A stretch of DNA of 64,000 bases from Antitrichia curtipendula (lineage: Eukaryota > Streptophyta > Bryopsida > Hypnales > Leucodontaceae), in assembly GCA_951230915.1 (NCBI GenBank), contig OX579636.1:38251567-38315566 (forward strand), in the 5' to 3' direction. Positions 11,838 through 24,111 of the stretch are shown here, piece after piece. A program made the translations under genes and the position numbers. Numbering within the stretch: position 1 is the first letter of the stretch; each line of letters starts with the position of its first letter. The notes beneath the pieces were generated by a model. It was given only the letters and a program-made list of their open reading frames with translations. It was not told the DNA's origin and made no database searches.

Positions 11838-13831
11838 TTAAGGTTCATGTAAGTTATCCGTCTTATTAGTGCCACCGAATCAACAGAGCCCTCCTGATGC
11901 GAATTTCTTTTCACCTTCCCCGGAATCTGAGTCATCAAACTTTAACTTAATTGAAAGGCAGAAAGATAAACGTGACAATGAAGTATGGGACGCAGGGACC
12001 ACGTTAAATCTATTAAATTGTTGCCAGTGTCTTTTTGTCATGGACCTCTGGCTAGTTTCATTTTCTCCAACCCTTTTTAAATTTTCTGTAGTGAATTTTC
12101 TTTCATTTTGTGTCAAATAAAAAAGTTGTTTTTTCTAGAGTAGTCGTCGGTGCAAGACGCTAAATCTGTCCCACAAAGTTGGACCAGCAGGGTGAAAACA
12201 CAAGTTTTCTAGGATACAAGTAAAACCTTGCCTCCTATGTTGTACCGTGTCTAGGGTATGTTCTTAACCTTTCCTAGCTAGGTTGAAGTCTTTGATTGCA
12301 AACATGAAATCAAGATTTGCAAATTTTTTCATGTGTAAAAAATAAAAAATTCTTACATTTTAACCCTGCTAGTCCCACTTCGTGGAACAAGTTTACTGTC
12401 TTGCCTAGTTGGTTGACACAACATTATTAACTAGTCTAAGCTTAAACCATTCCCGCTTGGAGGAGGCATATATAATGCCTCTTTGAATGCTCGAAAGGGA
12501 ATTCAATTATAATCTAGAGAGAATTATTAGTTGATTGGAAAGTTGCAATGCTAGTATCATTGGTTCACAAGAAAATTACAAAGAATCATTTGGCTAATTG
12601 AGAAGCAAAAGAAACCCTCAACGTTGGTCGACAATGTTATGTGTAACAAAAACTTGTACCTCATCTTAATCATTTATCGTTGAAGGGAGGCACTAGGACT
12701 TCATCAACATACAATCTATGGAGGACCCAACGTCGTGGAATATATGAAACCAATGGAAAAATTCTTAGGGTCATTTCACACTACATCTCAAGTCGCACTG
12801 AATTCTCAAAAATTTGATTGGTGGAGAGTTGAAAATTGGGACTTGGGGCTTCACACTACATCCCAAGTTCTAAGTCCCACATCACTCCAAAACGCCTACA
12901 TAGCAACATTTTTTTGGAAGTTTGGCACCATGGAAGTCGAACTTAAAAGTTGGATTGGTTGCCCCTCCCAAAATAAAAAACCAACACCCCTCCAAGCTCC
13001 AACAATTTTTTTGAACATAAAAGGGAGAAAAAGTATCATATAACACATCCTAGTGGGCTGAATTTTTCTCCAAATTTGTCCAATTGAAGATTTGATGTTG
13101 AAAGTGCCTCCCAAATGACTTTTTAAAAACTTTTCAATCCATTCTTGAGCACTTCGATGCTTTGCTACGTAAGAGAAGAGACAAGTTGGGACTTACTTGC
13201 TTTAGACTTAGGCTTTTGACCTTACCTCCATCATTCCGAAGTCCCACCTTCATTATTTTTTTATTCACCTTCTACAACCCAAGAAAATTTGGCTGGGATT
13301 TTAGCCTTTTTTGAACCGGGACTTTGGAAACACCCCTTCATTTCAGATAAGTCAAAAGTGATGACTCACCGCAGAATTGGATTCAACATCACGTGCTGGC
13401 TGCTGTTTCTTTCTTGTCCGGTATTGAGAACAGTGCGCCCCGGCATCTTCCGTATGTCAAACAGTGCGGTAGTACCGACTACTCAGTGTACTTACCGGAC
13501 CTACTCGTTTGTCCCACCGGTACTTGGGGAGTCCGGTTGTTCCTGTTGTTGTTGTGTAGCAGGGGTTTGTTCAGTTGTCAAAGCTCTTGACTTTTAAGGG
13601 TGATTGTACCATTTCTCTCCATTTTTTGACCCCACAATCATTATCCCTGTGTTGTTGAGTTTTCGAACTAGCATAAAATTTTCAAATTTACTTTTAAGAA
13701 TTTGATGCTCTTGTGGAATACAGAAGCTCGCCCTCTAAAACTTTTCTTGTAAGAGGTGAGTCAAAGCTCTTTCCTTGTAATGCAAGATTTCATTATCACA
13801 AAAGGTGCCACGGCTTGTATGCCACATTTAA

Positions 13832-14775
13832 CCCCTAAAGGATCAAACTGCGTTTTTTGGCAACATAGCAATTTTGGGCAGTTCACTATGGATGGAGTTT
13901 TTCTTTTATTTCTTTGAAATTTTCACACAACATGTGCCCAAGGAGTAGCTTTAAGGCCCAACAATTTTTGTAACTTTTGACTACATGGTTAAAAAGTTAT
14001 TGCATGATATATGATTTTCTTTGAACTTTGGGCAGCCCGGGCAGCTCAAAAAATTTCTTTAAAAATGACTTTTAAAAAAACTAAAAATTTGAAATTGGTT
14101 TATTAGATTTTTATCTAAGTGGGAAGATTTGGATCATCCCATTTTGATCGATGAGTCAAAAGTTATGAGGAGTTTTAGTTTGGGGTAGTTTGCCACTAGT
14201 TATAGAATCTTTACATTACAAAAAAAGTTTGAAATCCTTTATTGAATTCAGTTTTTAATATTTTTGGAAAACAACAACAACATTAGTTGTAGATTGTTTA
14301 TTAAAATATTTTTACCATTGGGATTGGAATTTTTCAATTCCATAAATAAATTATTTACAATTTAGTATTTTGGCTCATTTTCTACTTCTTTCTACTTACT
14401 ATTTTTTTTGTACATGTTGTACAATTCCAAATGATTTGAAAATTTTCAAGCATGTAGACAAACTGAATTGAAGAATGAATCCAAAGAATTACAACCATTT
14501 AGACTTTGTTTCATACAAATATTGCCTTCTGAAGTGCAGCTGCCCGGATTTTCGCAGTGGTAAAAAAAGGATTTTTGTAACTTCAAACACTAATATCTTG
14601 CAATCTACACGGTGGAAATTTCTGAAATTTTTTCCACATCTTTTCAAATCAATTTACTAAAAGATCTTACGGTTAAATTTTTCCTAAATTTTTTTTTCTA
14701 AAATTTGGTGGTTGTCTTAAAAATGACAATTTTAGAGTGGTTTTGGTGAAAACATAGTCAAGAACCTTTAGGAGG
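13832..14775. mobile_element. TTAA-flanked miniature element, complete (group 2, copy C)
   Basis: The 944-bp unit lies between TTAA at 13828-13831 and 14776-14779. Its left end is CCCCTAAAGGATC and its right end is ACCTTTAGGAGG. It aligns over its full length with 47338-48283, sharing for example ATGTGCCCAAGGAGTAGCTT (one mismatch) and AATATCTTGCAATCTACACG. It has no coding capacity. It is inferred to be piggyBac-type and moved by an enzyme from elsewhere. Confidence 0.82.
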
Positions 14776-15003
14776 TTAACTACTTTTGGACTTTTCAATG
14801 AATTCTAAATTAAACATCCAAAAATCACGGGGTAATAACATTGTGAGATCTCCCAATGTTTGTATAGATCTCCCGGTAACCATTGTGGAATCTCCCGATG
14901 ACCATGAGATCTCATGATGACCGTGAGATCTCCTGATGACCATCATGGGATCTCACAATGATCATTATTAATTATGGACTTTCAAAAGTCCAGAAGTAGT
15001 TAA
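14776..15003. mobile_element. Small inverted-repeat element abutting copy C, with GAGATCTC repeats inside
   Basis: The ends TTAACTACTTTTGGACTTTT and its inverted complement at 14984-15003 match at 19 of 20 positions. The left TTAA is the same one that closes the neighbouring element. Inside (about 14845-14960) a degenerate unit of roughly 25 bases built on GATGACCATGAGATCTC recurs about five times. Both a piggyBac-type (TTAA) and a Harbinger-type (TAA) origin would fit. Confidence 0.6.
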
Positions 15004-16543
15004 ATATAGCATTTGTGATTATTTATGTGAGTCTCAATTTCTATTGATGTTGATAACAAGGTAGGAGGTCCATAAACCATCCCTATTGATTTCAACAATG
15101 ACAATAATAGATATTTCAAAGAACAATGTCGCTCATTTGTAGATAGGGGACACATTTAAAATCCAGTCAATTTATGAACCTCCTATCTTATGAAATTGTC
15201 AAAAGCAATTCAACTTCGATGAAAAGCTTAATAGGTGGAAAATGGTCAAGTTTTTAGAAAGTACAATACATGTTAGAAAATGCATTCAAAATTGCCTACA
15301 ATGAATGTGCTATAAGACCTTGGTGTATTTCTTGTGAATTAGAATGTTTACACTATGGTATGGGTTGAAAAATTTCATTCAGTTTCCAAATACACAAATT
15401 ATTTGGACATAGAAAAAAAAATACAAGGTGGAAAAAAAGGTATGACTTTGGGGATAAGTATGTTAAATATATTTTGAAAGTTCATAGTGTTTGACAATAT
15501 TAGATGCTTGCTTTCATATTTTATTCAAATTTAGAAATATGCATCCAGTGGAATTGACACCATTGTCCAAGTGATAAAACCAACCAACTAAGGGCCAAAC
15601 ACATATTCACAATTATTGAGGTGGAAAATAATCTTTTTGTCCATTGTTTGGGCTCAAAGTTGCAAGCGGTTGGGATCAGTGTTCCAACTTGGAGAAGGTG
15701 CCAAGTAGATCGTAAGTAACTATGATTTGTTGCCCTTCCTCCATAAGTTGAAAAAGAATTGAATAGCAATGTAGACAAATAATTTACACAATTATGTTTG
15801 TTATGTGGGCTACAAAAACATTACAAAGATCGATTACAAATCTAAATACACCTTGATTCTTTCATATAAGGTACATGCACTTGCATGCATCACTACTCAA
15901 ATGATTGAAAAAGTAATTCTTTTATTTGGATCAAATGACAACGCTAATTGATCACTCAAATGTACACAATCAAAACGTGACATCTCCATTGAGTGCCTAG
16001 AATCAATTCTTGGGATATCTATAAACAATACTTTGAAAATTCATAACTTATATGCACAATATCCAAAATAATGCATACTAAAGTGCAATGGAATTCTCTT
16101 TCACTTGCATCTAAGATCCAATGTAAATAATCTTTGTTCTAATAATAGCAATTAGTGACAATCACAAGTGCACTTACCTTACCTCTAATAAGTTGCAGTA
16201 CTTCAGATTCTCAATTCTCGCAACCTGCTGTCGGTATTTTTTGCATGAATTCGTGCAAGTTTTTGTTGTTTTTCACACGATTGAAATATGTGGACAATAA
16301 GATTACTGAGAGCACGTGTTGCAGAATGCTCAACACTGACGTGTCAATCAATTTGCTACAGAATCCTTCGGTAAGAAGCTCGGGGCTCAAGTAAGTTGAG
16401 TAAGTTGAAGCAGCCGAAGTGTTTTTCAAGCCTTCGACTTGTTGGAATGTGCCCAACATGACGGAGAGCATGTGTGCACTGTGCAGGACTTTGGAGCAGG
16501 CAAGTGAAGCTCTGAAGCTGAAGAATACACCAAGACACAGTAA
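15004..16543. other. AT-rich spacer, no gene recognised
   Basis: No supported coding region. A weak inverted pair (AGGTAGGAGGTCCATAAA near 15060 and its near complement near 15172-15191) is the only structure seen. Confidence 0.5.
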
Positions 16544-16740
16544 CCCAGAATCGTTCAGGCGGACGTTTTGTGGCCGATGAATGACAAGGCATTCTCCTGT
16601 GTAGGATAGAAATACAACTATTCATCCTTGAAATTAATTAATTTTGGAAAGTAAAGATCTTCTACAGTATTTTGACTTCAAATGAGCTACTTTGGGGTTT
16701 TTTAATACCAATTATTTCCACGATTTCAGAAATGATGATC
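16544..16740. repeat. Fragment of a TTAA-type element (group 4, copy 1)
   Basis: This stretch, from TAACCC onward, matches 43168-43370. Both contain ACGTTTTG(T/C)GGCCGATGAA followed by an AACTATTCATC block and a TAGTATTTTGACTTC-like block. The right end was not identified. It is non-coding. Confidence 0.5.
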
Positions 16741-17609
16741 TCCATAGGGAACCCCGGCGTCCTTCCAGGGTTAACGTATGTTCGCACTTGGTGTTAAAAG
16801 TGTTGTTACTGAGGGTCTTAGGCATGAGTTCAAATCTACTTTTGGACCGGATTCACATTCCAAACAACACCTCTAACACCAAGTGCATACATACCTTTAC
16901 TTAAGATTCGATTTTCACTGGCGATTTAGAGCTTGTGCAACTAGAGGGGGGGCTAAATACTTTAACCCCTGAACGGCCCGAAAGCCCTCTGTGGCCGTAT
17001 GCAACGTTTTTTCACGTATTCGGAGCTTCAGTTGTTGGTTGCGGCGTTTTTAGGGTTTAGGGTGTTCAGCAAATTTGTTGACACTGCTGCAGTGCATCGA
17101 TTGATCCATCCCGCCGAAGGTTGAGCTGCAAAACCGGCCGACAGGAGGGTTTCATACGAGGAATGCCATACGATACGGCCACAACGACGTATGGGAGGGA
17201 ACCCGATGCTCCTGCGGGTCAAGGCAGGCGGACGTGGCTGTTTACGTTGGCAGCAAAGAGGCGGGAGAAGTGGACTGCTGGTGGGAGAGCAGGGCTTCGG
17301 ATTCCTCTCCGAGGAAGCACAGGTTTCGTAGTCTGGGGCCTAACAGAATTTGGGACCAAGGACACGGGATTGCACGGTGCGATTTTTCAGAGGATGGCGG
17401 AGGGTGGTAGTACCACGCAGAAGGTAGTGGGACGGATTACGGGTAGTGGGGGCTTTCTCTTTCTCCCATTACAGAGGACGGAGAGATGATTGCTCCGACT
17501 GGGGAGCGCAGTAGCAACAAGCAATTGCTCATTGCAAAGAGTGTGTGTTGTTTTTTCGTGCAGGAGTGTGGTGATGCGCCGACATTGGTGCACGATTACA
17601 CGTCCACCA

Positions 17610-18400
17610 TGGCGCTTCCAAATGTGCCACCGCACTTACAAGAGGCAGCGAATGTGTTGCGCACTTGGGCTACTTTGCGTGCAGCAACCTCAAAGCAAAC
17701 CGAACGCATTGTCCAGCTCTTGGATAGTCATTGGATGCGGAGCATTGCTCTTCCTCCGCATACATTTCGCAAGCCTGGGACCCCCGACTACCTCTGGCTT
17801 CGATTTCTATTCCGTAGGCACGTTCAAAACATTCTCCGGTGGACCAATCGTCGAGAAGAAAGCGACCCACAGGGTTTCGGTGACGACGTCAACTGCATCA
17901 TTTGGGAGACACTCTTCCCGAAACCGGCAATTGCTGACGATGGCGCGACTACGGGCACAAGCAAGGAAGCAGGCAGTGCGGCAGTGGACGGAGGAGGCCA
18001 GCACAGCAAACGTTCACGCGCAGATGACGAATTCTCCCCCTCCACCGGAGCTGCATCCAATGGTGGAGCCCTCCGAGGTCACTCCACCGGCGAACCTTGT
18101 TACTGCAATCGGTTGGGACCCTCCCTTGGAGCCACCGCGAACGCCACCGCCGAGTCCGCAAGCCCTGTCGTTTACATGGGAGCGGACGATCCCTGTAAAC
18201 GGCCGGCCCTCCGGATTGTTTGCTCTTCATCTGGGATCGACGCCGCAGGACTCTCCCATGTCTCGGGCTCCACCAAATACTGTTGTCAATCAAAAACAAT
18301 TGAGGGAAGCAATCCGGGCGACAGTGAGTCGCGGACGAAGAGGGGAAAATGGGGTTCGGAGGCGCTTGGTGAACTCTGCACACAACCCGCAAACAACTAA
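17610..18400 (+). CDS. Overlapping open frame at the 5' end of the piggyBac gene, role uncertain
   Basis: A 263-codon frame starting MALPNVPPHLQEAANVLRTW reads like a real protein for its first ~110 residues (helical, W/R/L-rich, e.g. WLRFLFRRHVQNILRWTNRR). Its later part overlaps the transposase frame in a different register and is low complexity. It could be an N-terminal transposase exon joined by a splice I cannot place, a separate small protein, or chance. It has no family I recognise. Confidence 0.35.
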
Positions 18401-21234
18401 TGTGCAAGGGCGAACGGGATGCGGTGGGCGGCGTGAGGTAGGACGGGCTCGAGGAGGTGGGGTTCAAAATGGACGTGCCCGTCGAAGTGGAGCACATCCA
18501 GTGGACAACCGCACTGCTACAAGGAGGGAGGCGCCTTCTGGTTGGGTGGCGCCATCAATTGAGGCCCACCTTCGAAGTCCAATCCGACCTCGACCCCGAA
18601 TTCGGCCACATGGCTCCCCTGTCGTCCCTGCTTGCGAGGTTCACCGGCTCGCTGATGAGGTTGTGACAACACCGCACTCCGGCGACGCAGCTTCAAATGC
18701 GGAATATGGAGCTAAATTTTTCTTACCTGGAGCGGCTCCACCGACGGACCTTGTCGGGGACCCTGTACACTCTCCCAGCGAGCATGTGGTTTTGGACAGC
18801 CTTGAATTTCAAGAGGCCATGTTCGTCACAGTGCAGACCGAGACGTTGGATCTCGACCCAGGCCTTGTTGGGGATAAAAATGGAGACAGTGGAGTGGTGG
18901 TTTCCCGGTTTTTTCATCACATCACCGGCACACCCATGTTTCAAGTTGACTTCGGGGGCGGCATTGGCAGCAGGTCTGTTCGCGTCAGCGACTCAGCATT
19001 GGACAAGCGGAGGCCGTATGGTGATACTTGTCGATTACTCTTTCCCAACGACGACGAACCTGTACGTGACACAATGGTTTCAATGGAGGTTCCGGGAAAC
19101 TCCAACCCGGTGGCTACTCTGTCTTCGGAAACAGCACTGCCCAAGGAGGCAGAGGAAAACTCCGATGACGACCCGGACTGGCTCGGAGATTGGTTGGATT
19201 TTGCCTCCGACATCGACGCAGGTGACAGCGCCTCCGACGTAGCTGCAGACCATTTTGCAGAAGATCCCATGCACGAGCTAGGGTTGTACGACTACGACGA
19301 AGACACCCGTGATTGGCCGTTCGAGAGAGTTTTCTCAGATGACCAATGGCAGGATCCAGCCATTACACTCGGTCCAAATACTCACAATTTCTCCGGTCCT
19401 GTGCCAGGGCCAACTTCAGCTGTTTCAGGACGACTTGTTGATTATTTCTTACGGTACTGGCCTGCACACATTCTCCAACGTGTCGTGGATGAAACAAACA
19501 GGTTAGATTTCACCACTTACTCTTGTAGAAGTTTATGCATTACTAATTTGATAAGTGAATGAGGTGCATGTCTGATGACAGATTATGTCTTCGAAATCCT
19601 GCTATCATATGATGATCACGTGTTATGTTTTGATGTTCACTTCAGCTATTCTGGACTCACCGTTGTGTATGGTTGCGTTTGTTGTAGATACGCATGTCAA
19701 CCCTCGCAGTTGAATCCAGCTGTGACGAATGGGCGCAATGGTTGGACGCCACTGGATGCAGAGGAGTTGCTATGCTGGTTTGGCATTCTTATGCTCATGG
19801 GGCTCAAAGAATTTCCCCATATCCGGTGTTATTGGAAGCGTTCGGCATTCTACAATTGCCCTATCATTTCTGATGCTATGCCTCGAAAGCGCTTTGAGGC
19901 TATCATTCGCTGCCTACATCTAGTTGACAACGACACGCTCGTGGTTGATCGTGCAAACCCACTGTTTGACAAACTGGCGAAAGTGCGTTGGTTGTGTGAG
20001 TCCTTCGCCAACATGTCCCAACGCCTCTATAACAACGAGCGGATTCTGACAGTAGACGAGATCATGATCCCGTATAAAGGACGCTTCTGCAATATACGTC
20101 AATACATGAAGTCGAAGCCCGTCAAATTTGGTGTGAAGGTGTGGGCTTTGGCAAATTCTGACAGCAGGTGAGAAGTCTGAAAGCTCTTAGTCAAATGCAA
20201 AATCTGAATTTATCTTTGTGACTGTTGTAAATTTAGTGTGGCAAGGTCCACAGCTTGTCGAGTGAGGTAATTGTTCAAGGTGGCCCAACTTACTATCGTG
20301 CAGTGATGTAGTTGTTGCCTCTTCGATCTTCCCTAGGTATGTATCGAACATCATTGTATATCTCGGTGCTGATGACACGCGGAATGAGGGCGATTCTGTT
20401 GGAGAAGATGCAGTCCTCACTGCGATTGGTGGGCTTGAAGGGCGCGGCCACATCATTGTGACAGACAACTTTTTTACATCCCCTCGACTCTTCATGGAGC
20501 TCCTACGACGTGGCTTCTTGGCAACTGGGACTTGCCGCAAGACGAGAAAAGAATTACCGACCAGTCTTGCTGGATTTCCCAAGACTAACTTGCCAGAACG
20601 AGGGCACTTGGTGCTGAAGATGCACTGCAGCCGCAAGATTGCAGCAATTTGTTGGATGGACGCGAAGCCTATGTTTCTCTTGTCCACTGCTTGTGATCCG
20701 ATTGGCCAAGACTCATATGCAGGACGGTGGGTGGGCCGTGAACGAGTGCAATTCCCTACAAGCCCAATACTTCTCCAATACCAAGCAGGGATGCGTGGCA
20801 TGGACCTAGTGGACGAGCAATGCCAGGAGTATAGCACGCAATTGCACTCCCATAAGTGGTGGCACCGCATCTTTATGTTCATCTTAGATTCTCAATTGCT
20901 AAATGCTTATATTTTGTATGGTGCAGATCGTCGTGCCTTGGGCTTGCCTGTGCATTCACGACTTCTGTGGCATTACAACGTGGCTGAGTCCTTAATCATG
21001 CCACGCATGACTGCGGGGCACATTCGTGGCCCTATTCGTAACTTAGCAGCAGGAGGGCTTCATTACTCTGCAGGTCACCCCCTTCTGCGCCGGCGTTGTG
21101 TGGTGTGTGATTGCAGGACTCGGCGCATGTGCCCAGGATGCCGCGGCATGTTCCAGTGCGAAGGTGCATGCTTTCAGCGAGTGCACACACAGCACGGGTA
21201 CGGTGTAGGGGTGAGAAACGGAGCAGTTGAGTGA
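17940..21234 (+). CDS. piggyBac transposase (PGBD-type), three exons
   Basis: This enzyme cuts and pastes the element at TTAA. Exon 1 ends at 19501, exon 2 is 19688-20167 and exon 3 is 20337-21234. Both introns (186 and 169 bp) are GT-AG and restore conserved motifs: DETNR|YACQ and NSDSR|YVSNI. The N-terminal third is proline-, arginine- and then acid-rich (DDDPDWLGDWLDFASD). The catalytic core has the first Asp in ILTVDEIMIPYKGR, the second in IIVTDNFFTSPRL and the third in GMDLVDEQ, followed by KWWHRIF. The tail has a cysteine-rich zinc domain (CVVCDCRTRRMCPGCRGMF). From the ATG at 17940 the product is 979 residues. The frame is open back to an ATG at 17490, but residues encoded there look non-coding, so the start is uncertain. 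There are no stops inside exons. Confidence 0.9.
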
Positions 21235-22359
21235 CGTTCAGCCTCCCTGTTTGTTGACGGCCTTCATGTCAAGGAAGTGCGAGGACCGACTTCAATTGCT
21301 GGTGACGGTTTCTTTGCGGCATAGTTAGCTTATGGCTTCCTCATGGTCAGCTTAGTCACGGTGATGGTGAACGGATGTGGACAGTGAAAGGAGGCGTTTT
21401 TGTTATTAGTGAATGTCGTATGGAGGTTCTCTTGAGTATGAACTAGGTCAAGTGAGATGTAGACAAGTGTTCCGTTTTGTCACTTTGTGAGCAGAACAGG
21501 CCTGTGAACGTAGAACGGTCTAGTGTTTTTTTGTAGTAAAGCTCTCTTGTGGTAGGCTGTAGTGCGGTGATTTCTATTTTGAAGGTTGAGCCTCACTAGA
21601 TGCGTGAGATGGCCTCATGCCGTGAAGTAGCACAAGGCAGTGTATGTTCCATTCATGGAATCAAAACTTCGGATCCCTTTGGCCAAGTTTTTATTTCGGC
21701 TGAATTGTGCTGGCGTCCTTCGTGTATTGTATGCATTTTGGTGTGGTCCTGCATGTTGCTGGGAGGGGCGGTTAGGTGTGTCCGCCTAGGAGGAAGCGGT
21801 GCCACGCTGTTTTCCTGGCAAAAACCGTTTCTCTCCCGACGGGGAAAGCACTTCGTGGACAACCTGCGTGGCGTTGGTTGAGCTTGTTGTACAGACGCAG
21901 CTCCAGCCACGACGTTAGGACGGGTACGCGTATTTGCAGGAAGCCCTTGTCATTTCCGAGCCACCCGCCTCTACTACGGGTAGATTGTAGCCTTGTCGAA
22001 ATCGGTCTTGCAAATTTTTGTTGTGCTTGAATATTTTTGAAGAGAGTCGTCCCGCCATTAGAAGTTCGCCTACCGGAGCGATTTCTTACTTTTGCTTTCA
22101 TGAATTTTGCAGAAAATGTAGCTGTCACCCAATACACTGTGTGCTATGTCTATGCGTGACATTTCATGAAGTTCTGCGGTATTTCAGTAGCATCTGGCCC
22201 TGTAGAAATTTGTACGTTGACTGCGTTTGCTACCAAGTCAATCGGACCGGCTGGAATTCGTCGAAGGTGCTGATTTGGCACTTCTTGAAATTCACGCCTC
22301 CCCGTATGCGACGGATACGGTCCCGTAGGTTCAGACCCCGAGGGCCGTTCAGGGGTTAA

Positions 22360-23799
22360 GTACCTTAGCTAGTTTCCATTGGACAAGTTTTGGAGGAGAG
22401 GAGCTTCCAGATTCCCAAGTGTAGGTTCCAAATTTCCTATGCAGGTTCTCGATTCCCAACACAACTTTTGGATTCCAAGTACAACTTCTGAATTTGAGCA
22501 ATGCAACGGCAAATTTGGTGGAACTACTTAAAAAAAAATTATTTGTTTCCCAAATTTAAGTCCCTTTGACCCTCCATGTAGGCCCTCGAGCTCTACAAAG
22601 GCGAAAAGCAAGGACTAAAAGCTTGGCCAAAGCTCAAGCTACAATGTAAAGTGCAAGCTCATATGATTTAAGGACCTCCATCGTGTCCATAGAAATGCGC
22701 TCTAAAGATAGAAGCATCCAAAATTGCACAATTGAGCAATTCACATTAATTTAGTTGTCTCTTACTTATTGACTTGGCTTTAATCTTCTTTCATCTTTTG
22801 TTGACAATTTATTAGTCATGTAATTTCTTATTTTTCAAAATTCTACAGTGGTTTGTAATGATAGTGATGGACAATGTGGTTTGAGAAGATATTAACAGAC
22901 AGAGTAGACAAACGAATGGTGCTAGAATTCTGAATTGATCATTTTTATTTTCATGATTAATACACTTTCTTGTGTGTGAGTACTACGTCCACCAATCTCT
23001 TCACAAGCTAAGCTTTCAAAGATTACGGTGTGCTAAGAGAAGGTAAAATCTTTATAGAACTGGAGAGGTAGGAGATACAACAATCTATATGGGATATGTA
23101 AGCTAAGACATGAAAAGAGCTCATCCGCTTATAGTCAGGTCAAAATAATGAAATAATTGTTTTCACAAATGAAATTGAGCCCTCCATAACTTTCTATTAG
23201 AAACTCCAAGTTACAAACATCTTTTTTGGAGGTAAAACTTAATTCGATTTTCCACAATTTCTTAGTCAAACACATTTTAAGAAAAGTCGATTTACAATGT
23301 TTAAATGAGTTCTAAAGTTTTGTTGCAAACACAATTACTTCATTTTTTCTTTGAGATCTCACCTTGCTTCAAATATCCCATAACCTTTGAGGATTGATGA
23401 AGAACAATGAACTTCACTAGAACTAAAACGTCTTGACCAATCCGGCTCACAATAAAGATATGGAACAAGCCCTTTACAACACCAATCAAATATATTTTGA
23501 TAATTGATTGAGTATGTGATATGTTAATAAAAAATAAAGTAGTAAAGTTTTTGACACTAGGTGACTTCAATCTCACAATGTGATGTAATTTTTGATATCT
23601 AGGCATTTGCAGTATTTATTTATTTATTTATTTATTTATTTTTCAACTCCCCCTATAATAATTTGCAAGAAAAATTAACTTTAATTTTTTTATTTAATAT
23701 TTTCCGACCCTGATAGTTGCATACGACACTTGTCACTACTTCCTTTGCTTCTGTTTGTGACAATTAGACTTCTCTTCCATATTCAGATAATGAATTGAC
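22360..23799. other. AT-rich spacer with a (TTTA)n tract
   Basis: No gene recognised. A run of about seven TTTA units lies at roughly 23614-23642. Confidence 0.6.
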
Positions 23800-23803
23800 T
23801 CTA

Positions 23804-23853
23804 AACACCGAATTAGACATTCTTGCACTTGGGGGGTGCGACATTGCACTTGG
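23804..23853 (+). repeat. Left terminal repeat with two direct TTGCACTTGG decamers
   Basis: The inverted end 23804-23832 includes the decamer TTGCACTTGG at 23823-23832. A second direct copy follows at 23844-23853. A role as transposase binding sites is inference from their position. Confidence 0.7.
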
Positions 23854-24111
23854 CTAGTACAGCATCTAAAATGGACAATCTCAAATGTTGTGGGGGGGAG
23901 CGATTACTGCAAACATCGTTTGCTCTTAGTAGGAGAAATTGCTTGGTGAAAAGTTGTCAAACACTCCATTTTTTATAATTACTTCATAAAAACCTTTCAC
24001 ACTTTTCACTCCACACTACTTTTAAGACATATTACTCTGCGCTTCACACTAAAGTACTTCTACATACCTACAACTACAAGGTCAAAGAGCACTGCATAAT
24101 ACCATACTTCA

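Larger units (their letters stand above)
16966..22355 (+). mobile_element. piggyBac transposon, apparently complete (5390 bp)
   Basis: The unit is bounded by TTAA at 16962-16965 and 22356-22359, the invariable piggyBac target. The terminal inverted repeats are identical for 14 bases (CCCCTGAACGGCCC). Just inside each end a CCGTATGC / GCATACGG pair in opposite orientation may be a subterminal transposase site. The interior is clearly richer in GC than the flanks. It carries one multi-exon transposase gene (about 17490-21234) and about 1.1 kb of non-coding DNA before the right end. Intact ends, an intact target duplication and an unbroken catalytic frame suggest recent arrival and possible activity. 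The long 5' part before 17490 and the tail after 21234 hold no other convincing gene. Confidence 0.93.

Noticed and set aside
17949..18497. 182-codon minus-strand frame inside the piggyBac element
   Set aside because: Shadow of the transposase coding strand, S/P/R-rich with no motif.
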